Below are positions 52,075 through 60,224 of a DNA stretch of 64,000 nt, piece by piece (position 1 is the first letter of the stretch; every line of letters begins with the position of its first letter). This DNA comes from Lutimaribacter_A marinistellae. GTDB lineage: Bacteria > Pseudomonadota > Alphaproteobacteria > Rhodobacterales > Rhodobacteraceae. A program made the position numbers and the translations under genes. The notes beneath the pieces were generated by a model. It made no database searches, had not been told where the DNA came from, and saw only the letters and a list, made by a program, of their open reading frames with translations. The stretch is from NCBI RefSeq assembly GCF_042648365.1, contig NZ_JBHRXI010000010.1, positions 248,001 through 312,000 on the forward strand, in the 5' to 3' direction.

Positions 52075-53184
52075 TTAGCTGGCCTTCGCAAAGGGAAAGG
52101 GCAGCCAATCGGTATGACCACGCTCGTCCCCACCATAGAAGGTGTCGAAGTCCGGCGGTGTGAGTGGCCAGCCGTGCCGAAAGCGTTCAACAAGATCCGG
52201 GTTGGCGATGAAGGGCACCCCGAAACCGGCGATATCGATCGTCCCTTGATCCAGCAGCGTTTTGGCCTGTTCCTTGTCCAGCCCGCCCGCAAGAATGAGG
52301 ATGCCATCGTAAGCTGCGCGAAACTTCGCCAGAAACCCTTCTGGCATCGCCTTGGCGCCCCGGCTCGACTGATCCATCAAGTGGACGTAAGCCAGTTGCC
52401 TTTTTCCAAGCTCGGCGGCCAAGGTCAGGATAGTTTCCTCCTCACCGTCGAAGTCGCCCAGATCATGCAGACGGCCAAAGGGTGACAGTCGGATTGCCAC
52501 ACGATCCGCTCCGATGCGGGCAACGCAGGCATCGACGATCTCAAGCGCCAGCCGGATCCTGCTTTCTACCGCCTGACCGCCATACTCGTCGGTGCGGTCG
52601 TTGACAGCGCCGTTGATGAACTGCTCGATCAGGTATCCGTTCGCACCGTGGATTTCGACGCCATCAAAACCGGCATCGACCGCGTTCTCGGCGGCCTTGG
52701 CGAAATCCTCGACGATGCGCGGGATTTCGGATGTCTCCAAGGCCCTCGGTTCGGATGCCTGGATCAACGCGGCGGTACCATCTTCGCGGTAGGCAAAGGC
52801 CGCAGAGTTCGCCGCAGGCCGGGCGGTGGAACTTACCGGCGCCCGGCCTCCAGGCTGCAGGCTGACATGGCTCATGCGACCGACGTGCCAGATCTGGGTA
52901 AAGATAGCCGCGCCTTGGTCGTGCGCGGCCTGTACGACGGGCTTCCACGCCTTCACCTGGACATCGTTCCAGATACCGGGGCAATCGGCAAACCCGGATC
53001 CTTCAGCCGATACCACGGTACCCTCGGTCACGATCAGACCCGCCCCTGCACGCTGGCCGTAGTAGCGGGCCATTTCAGCCGTTGGCGCATTTCCCGGCGC
53101 ACGAGCACGCGTCATCGGCGCCATCGCAAATCGGTTCTTAAGGGTTCGCTTTCCCACCTGAACAGGATCGAAAACTGTTGTCAT
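52075..53184 (-). CDS. Old Yellow Enzyme family NADPH:flavin oxidoreductase
   Basis: 369 residues, FMN-binding TIM barrel. MAPMTRARAPGNAPTAEMARYYGQRAGAGLIVTEGT and the HGANGYLIEQFINGAVNDRTDEYGG segment (with the substrate-binding His/Asn pair) are typical of the NemA/xenobiotic reductase group. It reduces activated double bonds, nitro groups or quinones. The ATG at 53184 follows GGGAAGCGAC; an upstream pair of ATGs at 53199 is less likely. A TCACA/TGTGA inverted repeat lies upstream. Confidence 0.9.
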   Translation of the reverse strand: MTTVFDPVQVGKRTLKNRFAMAPMTRARAPGNAPTAEMARYYGQRAGAGLIVTEGTVVSAEGSGFADCPGIWNDVQVKAWKPVVQAAHDQGAAIFTQIWHVGRMSHVSLQPGGRAPVSSTARPAANSAAFAYREDGTAALIQASEPRALETSEIPRIVEDFAKAAENAVDAGFDGVEIHGANGYLIEQFINGAVNDRTDEYGGQAVESRIRLALEIVDACVARIGADRVAIRLSPFGRLHDLGDFDGEEETILTLAAELGKRQLAYVHLMDQSSRGAKAMPEGFLAKFRAAYDGILILAGGLDKEQAKTLLDQGTIDIAGFGVPFIANPDLVERFRHGWPLTPPDFDTFYGGDERGHTDWLPFPFAKAS

Positions 53185-53488
53185 GTCGCTTCCCATCATT
53201 CGTGTTCGACACGGGTCGAGTGCCTTGGAGCATTGCAGTGCGCCCGTTGGCGCTTGGCGAAAAGGTGGGAAGCCTGAAACCGAATAAAAACGCAGCCCGG
53301 CGTCACATTACTTGTGAACCGTTTTCCAAGATCCCGATGCGCGATGAGGGTCGGCTTCAGTGAGGTCAACACCTGCCGATCAGGCAGCCGCGCCCCCTTT
53401 TGCAGCGGCCATGCCGATTACCGAGCGGTGTGCCCCCGCACAGGTGCATTCCTTGACCTCTGAAAAAAGGCGTTCTGGACGAGCTGAT
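53185..53488. other. 304-base non-coding spacer between Old Yellow Enzyme and LysR genes
   Basis: No open frame here looks like a gene. The only structure I see is the inverted repeat at 53303-53317. Base composition is lower in GC around 53280-53340, consistent with a promoter for the Old Yellow Enzyme gene. No repeats or RNA gene recognised. Confidence 0.5.
53303..53317. promoter_or_regulatory. Putative regulator site upstream of the Old Yellow Enzyme gene
   Basis: TCACATTACTTGTGA has perfect 5-base arms TCACA/TGTGA with a 5-base spacer, 119 bases before the start codon and 172 bases from the LysR stop. The shape fits a LysR-type box. Which regulator binds is unknown. Confidence 0.4.
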
Positions 53489-54388
53489 TCAAGACGGCTC
53501 GGACAGCGACTGACCGATCCAGTCCCTGAACTGCTCGGAACCTGGTTTCTCTTCCCCTTGCGGCGTGATCGAACAGAAATACCCGCGCGTCGTCGTGCAT
53601 TGATGATGGCACGCCCGGACCAGCGTGCGGTTCGCAAGGTATTCGCTCATCATGGGCTGCCAGCCGATACCAATACCCAGCCCGTTCTGGATGGCCCGCA
53701 GATAGACCATGTAGCTGACATAGCCGTCATGTGCGGGCGGCGTCGGCACGGTGATACCGGCCTTGGCGAAATAGCGGTTCCAATCACCCCGGTGATCCGG
53801 GCTGGTCAGGTTCAGCAATTTCCGTTCGGCAAGTTCCGCAAGCTCGAAGGGGGTTCTGTCCGGCAAAAGATCGGGGTGGCAGACTGCAATCATCGTCTCC
53901 CTGAAAACCAAACGGCTGTCCGTGCCGGATAGCCCACCCTCGCCGAACAGGATAACGACATCACAGGAATGCACATCGAAATCCTCGTTCTGGTCCCGCG
54001 TCATGACCTGCAGCTTGATCTCGGGAAAAGCCGCTTGGAACTCCGCCAGACGCGGCAGCAGGTACAAGCTGGTGAAACCGATGCTGGCGCTGACCATGAC
54101 GGTGTCGTCCTCCTGCCGGGCCTGCAACGCCGCGAACGCCTCGCGGATCGTCTCGAATCCTGCATTGACCGCCTTGGCCAAAAGCCTGCCATCCTCGGTC
54201 AAGGTCAGGCTGGGTTTGGACCTGAGGAAAAGCCGCGTTCCCAGCTCCGCCTCCAGCGCCGCAACCTGGCGGCTGATCGCCGGTTGCTGCACGTTGAGTT
54301 CCCGTGCCGCGCGCGAAAAACTCAACCACCGCGCCGCCGCGTCGAACGCCCTGATCTGCTGAAGGGGTAAGGGACGGGCCATTATCAT
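53489..54388 (-). CDS. LysR-family regulator (GcvA-like)
   Basis: 299 residues. Winged helix at residues about 8-65 (LSFSRAARELNVQQPAISRQVAALEAELGTRLF) and a GcvA-like effector domain with DVVILFGEGGLSG and GIGWQPMMSEYLANRTLV. Divergent from the isopropylmalate-dehydrogenase-like gene, with a 21-base palindrome between them, 6 bases from its own start codon, so autoregulation and control of the island are likely. ATG at 54388 or the second at 54382. Confidence 0.9.
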   Translation of the reverse strand: MIMARPLPLQQIRAFDAAARWLSFSRAARELNVQQPAISRQVAALEAELGTRLFLRSKPSLTLTEDGRLLAKAVNAGFETIREAFAALQARQEDDTVMVSASIGFTSLYLLPRLAEFQAAFPEIKLQVMTRDQNEDFDVHSCDVVILFGEGGLSGTDSRLVFRETMIAVCHPDLLPDRTPFELAELAERKLLNLTSPDHRGDWNRYFAKAGITVPTPPAHDGYVSYMVYLRAIQNGLGIGIGWQPMMSEYLANRTLVRACHHQCTTTRGYFCSITPQGEEKPGSEQFRDWIGQSLSEPS

Positions 54389-54394
54389 TCTCTG

Positions 54395-54415
54395 GGTGAA
54401 TGTTCTTCATTCACC
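54395..54415. promoter_or_regulatory. LysR operator at the island's divergent promoter
   Basis: GGTGAATG (54395-54402) and CATTCACC (54408-54415) are perfect 8-base arms around TTCTT. It overlaps the LysR translation initiation region and lies 66 bases upstream of the divergent gene start. Confidence 0.65.
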
Positions 54416-54481
54416 TTTTCCGCCTTTTTCCAAATTTTCAACTGCGGAATGATGCTTCGACCAACGTGAAGGGAATGATGG

Positions 54482-55567
54482 TTGGAAAAGCGGCTTCTGG
54501 CACTTGGCGGAGACGGGATAGGGCCCGAAATCCCGAGTTACGGATTGCGGGTGACAGAGCATCTGGCCGCGCGATCGGGTATAGAGCTGTCGATCACCCA
54601 AGGCCTGCTTCACGGCGCCGCGTGGGAGGCACATGGCACCTTTTGCACGTCGGATGTCCTGCAACAGGCACGCGCATCGGACGCAATCCCCGTGGGGGCA
54701 GCTGGCGGACCGAAATGGGATCATATTCGTGTCCCCGACGGCGTGAGATGCCAAGACGGGTTGATGTATCTGCGCCGTCACCTGCAGACCTATCTGGGTT
54801 TGCGCCCTGCCTGTGCGTGGCCCGCACTTCTTGATCGTACGCCGTTCCGGACCGGCGCGGCGGCCCACGCCGACATCCTGACCCTGCGCGAGATGTGCGG
54901 CGGCGGGATCTTCGCGACCGAACGTGGCCGACGCAGGGTCGGCGGTCTGCGGCAGGGTTACGACATGACAGCCTATGACAAAGCCGAGGTATCGCGGTTC
55001 TCGCATGGGGCCTTTGAACTTGCGAAAAGACGCCGCGGCAGACTCGTCAGTTGCGACAAGTCGAACGTGATGGAAAGCTACAAGCTCTGGCGGGAAGTCG
55101 TGACCAAGGTGGCACAGGACTATCCCGAGATCGCGTTTCAGAACATGTTCGCCGACAATTGCGCCTATCAACTGATGATGCGGCCGCATGATTTCGACGT
55201 GGTCATCGGGTGCAACCAGATGGGCGACGTACTCAGCGATCTGACAGCCGTCTTCGCAGGTTCGCTGGGCATGTTGCCTTCGGCCTGTCTCGCCGCCAAT
55301 CCCGACAGCGGATCAGCCTTGGGCATCTATGAACGCGCGGCCGGATCGGGCCCCGACATCACCGGCCTCGGGATCGCCAACCCGGTCGGCACGATCCTCT
55401 CGGTCGGCATGATGTTCACTTACAGTTTCGCAATGCACGAGGTCGAAAGCCGGATCCAGACAGCGGTGGCCGCGACACTGCAAGACGGAATCATGACGCC
55501 CGACCTCGGGGATTCGGCAAGCGGGGCCGAGATGACGGAGGCCATCATCGACAGGCTTGGACCATGA
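54482..55567 (+). CDS. Isopropylmalate/isocitrate dehydrogenase-family beta-decarboxylating dehydrogenase
   Basis: 361 residues, LeuB-like fold. ALGGDGIGPE (N-terminus), GLMYLRRHLQTYLGLRP (two substrate arginines), CDKSNVMESYKLWREVV (catalytic Lys), MFADNCAYQL and MGDVLSDL (metal Asp residues) are all there. The context is catabolic rather than leucine synthesis, since no leuC or leuD is near, so a malate- or tartrate-type hydroxyacid is possible. The TTG at 54482 follows AAGGG by 8 bases. GMC oxidoreductase starts within its stop (ATGA). Confidence 0.85.
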   Translation: MEKRLLALGGDGIGPEIPSYGLRVTEHLAARSGIELSITQGLLHGAAWEAHGTFCTSDVLQQARASDAIPVGAAGGPKWDHIRVPDGVRCQDGLMYLRRHLQTYLGLRPACAWPALLDRTPFRTGAAAHADILTLREMCGGGIFATERGRRRVGGLRQGYDMTAYDKAEVSRFSHGAFELAKRRRGRLVSCDKSNVMESYKLWREVVTKVAQDYPEIAFQNMFADNCAYQLMMRPHDFDVVIGCNQMGDVLSDLTAVFAGSLGMLPSACLAANPDSGSALGIYERAAGSGPDITGLGIANPVGTILSVGMMFTYSFAMHEVESRIQTAVAATLQDGIMTPDLGDSASGAEMTEAIIDRLGP

Positions 55568-57216
55568 AGGCGTTCGATTACGTCATCGCTGGTGGCGGTT
55601 CGGCCGGTTGCGCGTTGGCAGCCCGGCTGGCCGAGGATCGACACGTGTCCGTTTGCGTGATCGAGGCAGGCGGCAAGGGACGCGACCTGTTCATTCGGAT
55701 GCCTGCCGGAAACGGTTTCGTGTTCGGCAACCCCAGGCTCGACTGGAGCTACAGTTCAGTGCCGCAACCGGGCCTGAACAACCGGTCGATCTACTATCCG
55801 CGCGGTAAGGCGCTTGGCGGATCCTCCATCGTCAATGGCATGATCTACATGCGCGGCGTGCCCGGCGACTACGACGCATGGCAACAACCCGGTTGGCGTT
55901 ACGCAGACGTGCTGCCCTATTTTCTTCGCTCCGAAGGCTCACGCGACAGGCGCGATGCGTGGCATGGCGCGGACGGCCCCCTCAAGACCGAACCGGCGCG
56001 AAACTTTGGCGAGATCGAGCAGGCCTTCATCGACGCCGCGGTAATGGCGGGACACAAAAGGATCGATGACTTCAACGGCCCCGAACGCACCGGCGTGGCT
56101 CGGAATGACAGTACCGTTTCAAAAGGTGTCCGGCAGTCGGCGGCCATCGCCTACCTTGCATCCAAGCCTGCCAACCTGACGATCCTCACCGGAACCCTGA
56201 TCACCCGGATCGTTTTTGAAAGGGGCCGCGCGGTCGGCGTCCAGACACTCTCGGGCGACGTGATACGCGCAGAACGCGAGGTGATCTGTTGCCAAGGCGC
56301 CTTTGGCAGCCCGCATCTCCTCTTGCTTTCGGGGATCGGCCCCGCAGACCACCTGCGCGAGCATGGAATCGATGTCACGACGAACTTGCCCTCGGTCGGG
56401 GCACATTTGTCGGATCATCCCGATGTCTCGATGCAGTGGGGCTCGGACCGGATGGACCTGAGCCATGCAAGGCATCAGCGCCTGGATCGCGCCGCCTGCC
56501 TCATGGGGCGCTGGCTGTTGAACGGCGGCGGCGCAGGGGGCGGGCCGTTCTTCTCCACGGTGCTCTTTCACGCTTTCGAGGACGCGGCGCTGCCGGAACT
56601 GGAGGTCTTCATGACCCCCATGGTGGTTGAGGAAAACCTCGGCAACTGTGCGGCTGAGCAGATTCCACTGCTGCAACGATTGGGCCGCAAACTTCTGGTG
56701 CGCGGGCGCAAGATGGCGCGGCCGGGCGTTCAGATCGATATAAACCTCGAACGCCCGAAATCCGAAGGCACCGTGCGCCTGGCAAGTGCAGATCCCCGCG
56801 CGCACCCCTTGATCGATCCGAACTATTTCGCCGATCCGAATGACATCGAGATGTTGAAGTGCGGCGTGCATGTCATGCGAGAGGTCATGGCGCAAAGCCC
56901 GATCGCCGCACTGGTCACAGGCGAGATCGGCGCGTGGAAGAATGCCCGGCACGACGCCGAAATCGAGCAGGCCATCAGGATGACGGCCTATACCGGCCAT
57001 CATCCCGCCTGCACGGCCCGCATGGGCGATGTTCTGGATGCCGATCTGCGGGTCCGCGGTGTCGAAGGGCTGCGCGTATGCGACGCCTCGGCCATGCCGA
57101 AACAGATCACCGGCAATCTCTATGCCACGGTCATCATGATGGCAGAGAAGGCGGCGGACATGATCCTTGGCCGGCCGCCCCTGCCCGCCGAATACCCGAT
57201 GGAGCACACCTTGTGA
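55564..57216 (+). CDS. GMC-family FAD-dependent alcohol oxidoreductase (choline dehydrogenase-like)
   Basis: 550 residues. N-terminal FAD-binding AGGGSAGCALAARL; GMC signature 1 around YYPRGKALGGSSIVNGMIYMRG; the C-terminal catalytic His in TGHHPACTARMG and the paired Asn in PKQITGNLYATV. It oxidises a primary or secondary alcohol, with electrons going to the respiratory chain or oxygen. Choline, betaine-like alcohols or long alcohols are possibilities. Overlaps the preceding dehydrogenase gene by 4 bases; a decayed aldehyde dehydrogenase follows directly, the usual partner for its product. Confidence 0.9.
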   Translation: MKAFDYVIAGGGSAGCALAARLAEDRHVSVCVIEAGGKGRDLFIRMPAGNGFVFGNPRLDWSYSSVPQPGLNNRSIYYPRGKALGGSSIVNGMIYMRGVPGDYDAWQQPGWRYADVLPYFLRSEGSRDRRDAWHGADGPLKTEPARNFGEIEQAFIDAAVMAGHKRIDDFNGPERTGVARNDSTVSKGVRQSAAIAYLASKPANLTILTGTLITRIVFERGRAVGVQTLSGDVIRAEREVICCQGAFGSPHLLLLSGIGPADHLREHGIDVTTNLPSVGAHLSDHPDVSMQWGSDRMDLSHARHQRLDRAACLMGRWLLNGGGAGGGPFFSTVLFHAFEDAALPELEVFMTPMVVEENLGNCAAEQIPLLQRLGRKLLVRGRKMARPGVQIDINLERPKSEGTVRLASADPRAHPLIDPNYFADPNDIEMLKCGVHVMREVMAQSPIAALVTGEIGAWKNARHDAEIEQAIRMTAYTGHHPACTARMGDVLDADLRVRGVEGLRVCDASAMPKQITGNLYATVIMMAEKAADMILGRPPLPAEYPMEHTL

Positions 57217-57855
57217 GCAAGATCCGAACCTACACGTTCTTTGCCGTGAACGCCTGGCACGTACCTGCCGCAGGCAGCTACATCGACGATTTCACCGACA
57301 GGCTCGTCCAGACCGCTCGAAAAGCCCGCGTCGGCGACCCGCTCGATCCGGAAGCGAAAACCGGTCTGATCGCCAATTGCGCCCATTATGACAGCGTTCT
57401 GACACAAATAGCGGCTGCGGAAACTGCCGGGCACCGGCTGCTGCTCGACGGCCGAACCCATTGCCGGGATCAGGGCTACTACATCGCTCCGACGATCTTT
57501 GCCGACGTGCCGAACACATCCGGGCTCCCCCAAACCAAGGTCTTCGGCCCGCGGACAGTACCGAGGCATCGCAAAACCAAGATAACGTCGCCAGGACCGC
57601 AAACGATACGGCCTACGGAGTGGCTTCCCGGATCTGGACCCGCGAAGAGGCAAGGGCCTTGCGTTTGGCCGACCGCTTCGAAGCGGGCACCGTCTACATC
57701 CAACACTATTTCAACGCAGCCACCCAATCCCCGGTCGGCAGATACAACACTCCGCCTACGGGCGCGAAAACGGCTGGGAAGGGATGAGGTGCCACCTTCA
57801 GACAAAATCCGTCTGGCTGTCCACGAACCCGCATCAGCCCGATCCATTCACCTGA
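57213..57855 (+). pseudogene. Aldehyde dehydrogenase remnant
   Basis: The GTG at 57213 overlaps the GMC stop, as for a normal operon gene, but only the C-terminal part of an aldehyde dehydrogenase remains. Homology starts near IDDFTDRLVQTARKARVGDPLDPE; the cofactor domain and catalytic Glu and Cys are missing. At about 57545-57575 the frame shifts, after which ARTANDTAYGVASRIWT resumes in another frame. A third frame carries SAYGRENGWEGM, so a second shift lies near 57750. The last frame ends at TGA 57853-57855. It lacks the catalytic machinery and cannot be functional as an ALDH. Confidence 0.85.
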
Positions 57856-57871
57856 CACAAGGGAGGTCCCC

Positions 57872-58891
57872 ATGAGCGCACCGAACAAGCAATGGAACCA
57901 TCACCCGGATCTGCCGATTTCCGTGTCTCCGATCCTGTCCTGGCCGCCGCGCCCGCTGTCCTGGCTCAAGTGGATAGCACGGTACTGGCTTGCCCTGTCC
58001 TCGGTTCTGCTGGAATTCATCCTCGCATGGGCGGTCTATGCCTGGCTCATGCCAAGCTGGGCGCAAATGCGGACGCTAAGTCTCGATTGGGCGGTGATGA
58101 TTTGGTTGCGCAACCTTGTCACGCTGGGGATCGTCGCAGGCGGGCTTCACCTGTGGTTCTACACCTTCACCGCGCAGGGCAAGAAGCTCAAGTTCGACGC
58201 GCGCGATCTGGCCCGCGACAATGGCAGCTACACGTTCCGCAACCAGGTGCTGGACAACATGGTCTGGAGCCTTGCAAGCGGCGTGACCTTCTGGACTGCC
58301 TACGAAGTTCTTTATTTCTGGGCCGCCGCGAACGGCTACGCGCCACAGATCGCCTTTGCCTCGAACCCGATCTGGTTCGCCCTCTGGATCGTGTTGATCC
58401 CGATCTGGGCCAGTTTCCATTTCTACTGGGTCCACCGGACGCTGCATTGGCCGCCACTCTACAGGCTGGCGCACAGCCTGCATCACCGCAATGTCAATAT
58501 CGGTCCTTGGACGGGGCTGTCGATGCACCCGGTCGAACATGCGATGTATTTCAGCTCACTGCTGATCCACGTCATCGTGCCCTCGCACCCGGTCCATGTT
58601 CTGTTTCACTTCTACAACCTCGCACTCAATCCTGCCTTTTCCCATGCCGGGTTCGAGGCGGTCGTCGCCGGCAACAAGCGCCGGATGAATGCCGGAGATT
58701 TCTTTCACCAGCTCCATCACAAGTATTTCGAGTGCAATTACGGAACCGCCGAGATGCCGTGGGACGTCGTTTTCGGATCCTTTCACGATGGCCGCGAAGA
58801 GGCCACGAGGGAAACCCGAGCACGCAAGAAGCGCATGCATGAACGCAAACCGACAGAGGCAAGAAGGGTTGATGGTCATGACCGCGATTGA
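57872..58891 (+). CDS. Membrane-bound sterol desaturase/fatty acid hydroxylase superfamily protein
   Basis: 339 residues with several membrane helices. The diiron histidine boxes are HFYWVHRTLH, HSLHH and HQLHH plus the C-terminal region. Such enzymes hydroxylate or desaturate lipids, carotenoids or other hydrophobic substrates using oxygen and electrons from ferredoxin/cytochrome. Here it sits between the ALDH remnant and an MmgE/PrpD gene, so it may act on the island's substrate instead of a lipid. GGGAGG lies before the ATG. It overlaps the next gene. Confidence 0.85.
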   Translation: MSAPNKQWNHHPDLPISVSPILSWPPRPLSWLKWIARYWLALSSVLLEFILAWAVYAWLMPSWAQMRTLSLDWAVMIWLRNLVTLGIVAGGLHLWFYTFTAQGKKLKFDARDLARDNGSYTFRNQVLDNMVWSLASGVTFWTAYEVLYFWAAANGYAPQIAFASNPIWFALWIVLIPIWASFHFYWVHRTLHWPPLYRLAHSLHHRNVNIGPWTGLSMHPVEHAMYFSSLLIHVIVPSHPVHVLFHFYNLALNPAFSHAGFEAVVAGNKRRMNAGDFFHQLHHKYFECNYGTAEMPWDVVFGSFHDGREEATRETRARKKRMHERKPTEARRVDGHDRD

Positions 58892-60224
58892 ACGCCTCGC
58901 ACGGTTCGTAACCACTGCGGCGCCGGATCCCGGCCTGGTTACGGTGATCGCCCCGGCCATCGCCGATTGCTTTGGCTGTATCCTCGCAGGGGCGTCGAGC
59001 GACGTTGCCGAACGGGTCGCGGCCGCATCGGCCGTGTTCGGGCCCGGCCCCGCGCCGCGTTTCGGCACGGACATGGGAATGCCCATACCGCTCGCCGCGC
59101 AACTCAACGCGGTTGCCGGTCACGCGTGGGATCTCGACGATTGGGAAGAACCGGCAAACACGCACCCGACCGTGGTGCTGCTTCCGGCCCTTCTGGCGGC
59201 CGCCGCCCTGCGCAAGACCAGCGGCGCGGAGTTGATGGCCGCCTATGCAGTCGGCGCCGAGATCATCATGCGCCTTGGCGAGGCGGTCACGCTGGATCAC
59301 TATTCCCGCGGCTTTCATTCGACGGCCACCTTGGGAACCATCGGCGTCGCCGGGGCCGCTGCGCGATTGATGCGCCTGTCGGCGGGTCAGACGGCACAGG
59401 CCATTGCCCTCTCCGTGTCGCAGGCATCGGGCTACACGCTGCAATTCGGCTCGCACGCGAAACCGCTTCAGGCCGGCTGGGCCGCACGAAACGGGCTGGA
59501 GGCCGCCCTGCTGGCCGCGCAAGGCGTCACAGGTCAGTCCCACGTTCTCGACCATCCGCGCGGCTTTGCCGGGTTGATGGGGACATTCGATCCGGACCGG
59601 TTTGCGCTTATCCTGAACAAGTTGGGCCAGCCTTGGGCGTTGCGCGAATACGGGCTCGTCCTCAAGCCCTGGCCATCCTGCGGCTATACGCACCGGCTGA
59701 TGACCGCCGCGCTCTCGCTTCGCCCAAAGGTGGCAAGCCGCCTGCCGGAAATTGCCGCGATCCACGCAAGCCTGCCGGACTTCCACGCCGAGATCCTGCC
59801 ATTTCACCGGCCCGCCTCACGTGGCGAAGCGCTGTTCTCGATCCCGGCCTGCGTGGCGCAGACCCTGACTGCAGGCACCCTGACCCTGACCGACAGCGCC
59901 AACGGCTTCTGGGAACGGCCCGCGGTTGCCGCGCTGATAGAGGTTACCCGAGTCTCACCGGAACCCGCCCGGCGGCCTGACCTGAACTATGACCCGAACC
60001 AGCCCGACCGGCTGCGCATCGCATTCGGCGATGGGGACGTGATCGCGGCCTCCTGCGCCTATCCACTCGGGGCCGCGCAGCAGCCGATGACCGCCGCGCA
60101 ATTGGCCGCGAAGTATTCCGACATTACCGCGCAGCCTGAGACCGCCTTTCGCGATCTGCTCGGCTGGCAAGCAGCCGACGACATTTCCGCCTTTTTCAAG
60201 GAACACTCCCATGCAGCAGCGTAA
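58872..60224 (+). CDS. MmgE/PrpD family protein
   Basis: 450 residues of the MmgE/PrpD fold (2-methylcitrate dehydratase, cis-aconitate decarboxylase and related lyases). Segments DWEEPANTHPTVVLLPALLAAAA, HSTATLGTIGVAGAAARLM and KPWPSCGYTHRL are typical. Likely dehydration or decarboxylation of a hydroxy/polycarboxylate. The ATG at 58872 follows AAGGG closely; a second ATG at 58878 has better spacing. It overlaps both neighbours, suggesting one transcript. Confidence 0.87.
   Translation: MVMTAIERLARFVTTAAPDPGLVTVIAPAIADCFGCILAGASSDVAERVAAASAVFGPGPAPRFGTDMGMPIPLAAQLNAVAGHAWDLDDWEEPANTHPTVVLLPALLAAAALRKTSGAELMAAYAVGAEIIMRLGEAVTLDHYSRGFHSTATLGTIGVAGAAARLMRLSAGQTAQAIALSVSQASGYTLQFGSHAKPLQAGWAARNGLEAALLAAQGVTGQSHVLDHPRGFAGLMGTFDPDRFALILNKLGQPWALREYGLVLKPWPSCGYTHRLMTAALSLRPKVASRLPEIAAIHASLPDFHAEILPFHRPASRGEALFSIPACVAQTLTAGTLTLTDSANGFWERPAVAALIEVTRVSPEPARRPDLNYDPNQPDRLRIAFGDGDVIAASCAYPLGAAQQPMTAAQLAAKYSDITAQPETAFRDLLGWQAADDISAFFKEHSHAAA

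Noticed and set aside
54482..55567. leuB for leucine synthesis
   Set aside because: No leuA, leuC or leuD nearby and the operon continues with catabolic oxidoreductases.
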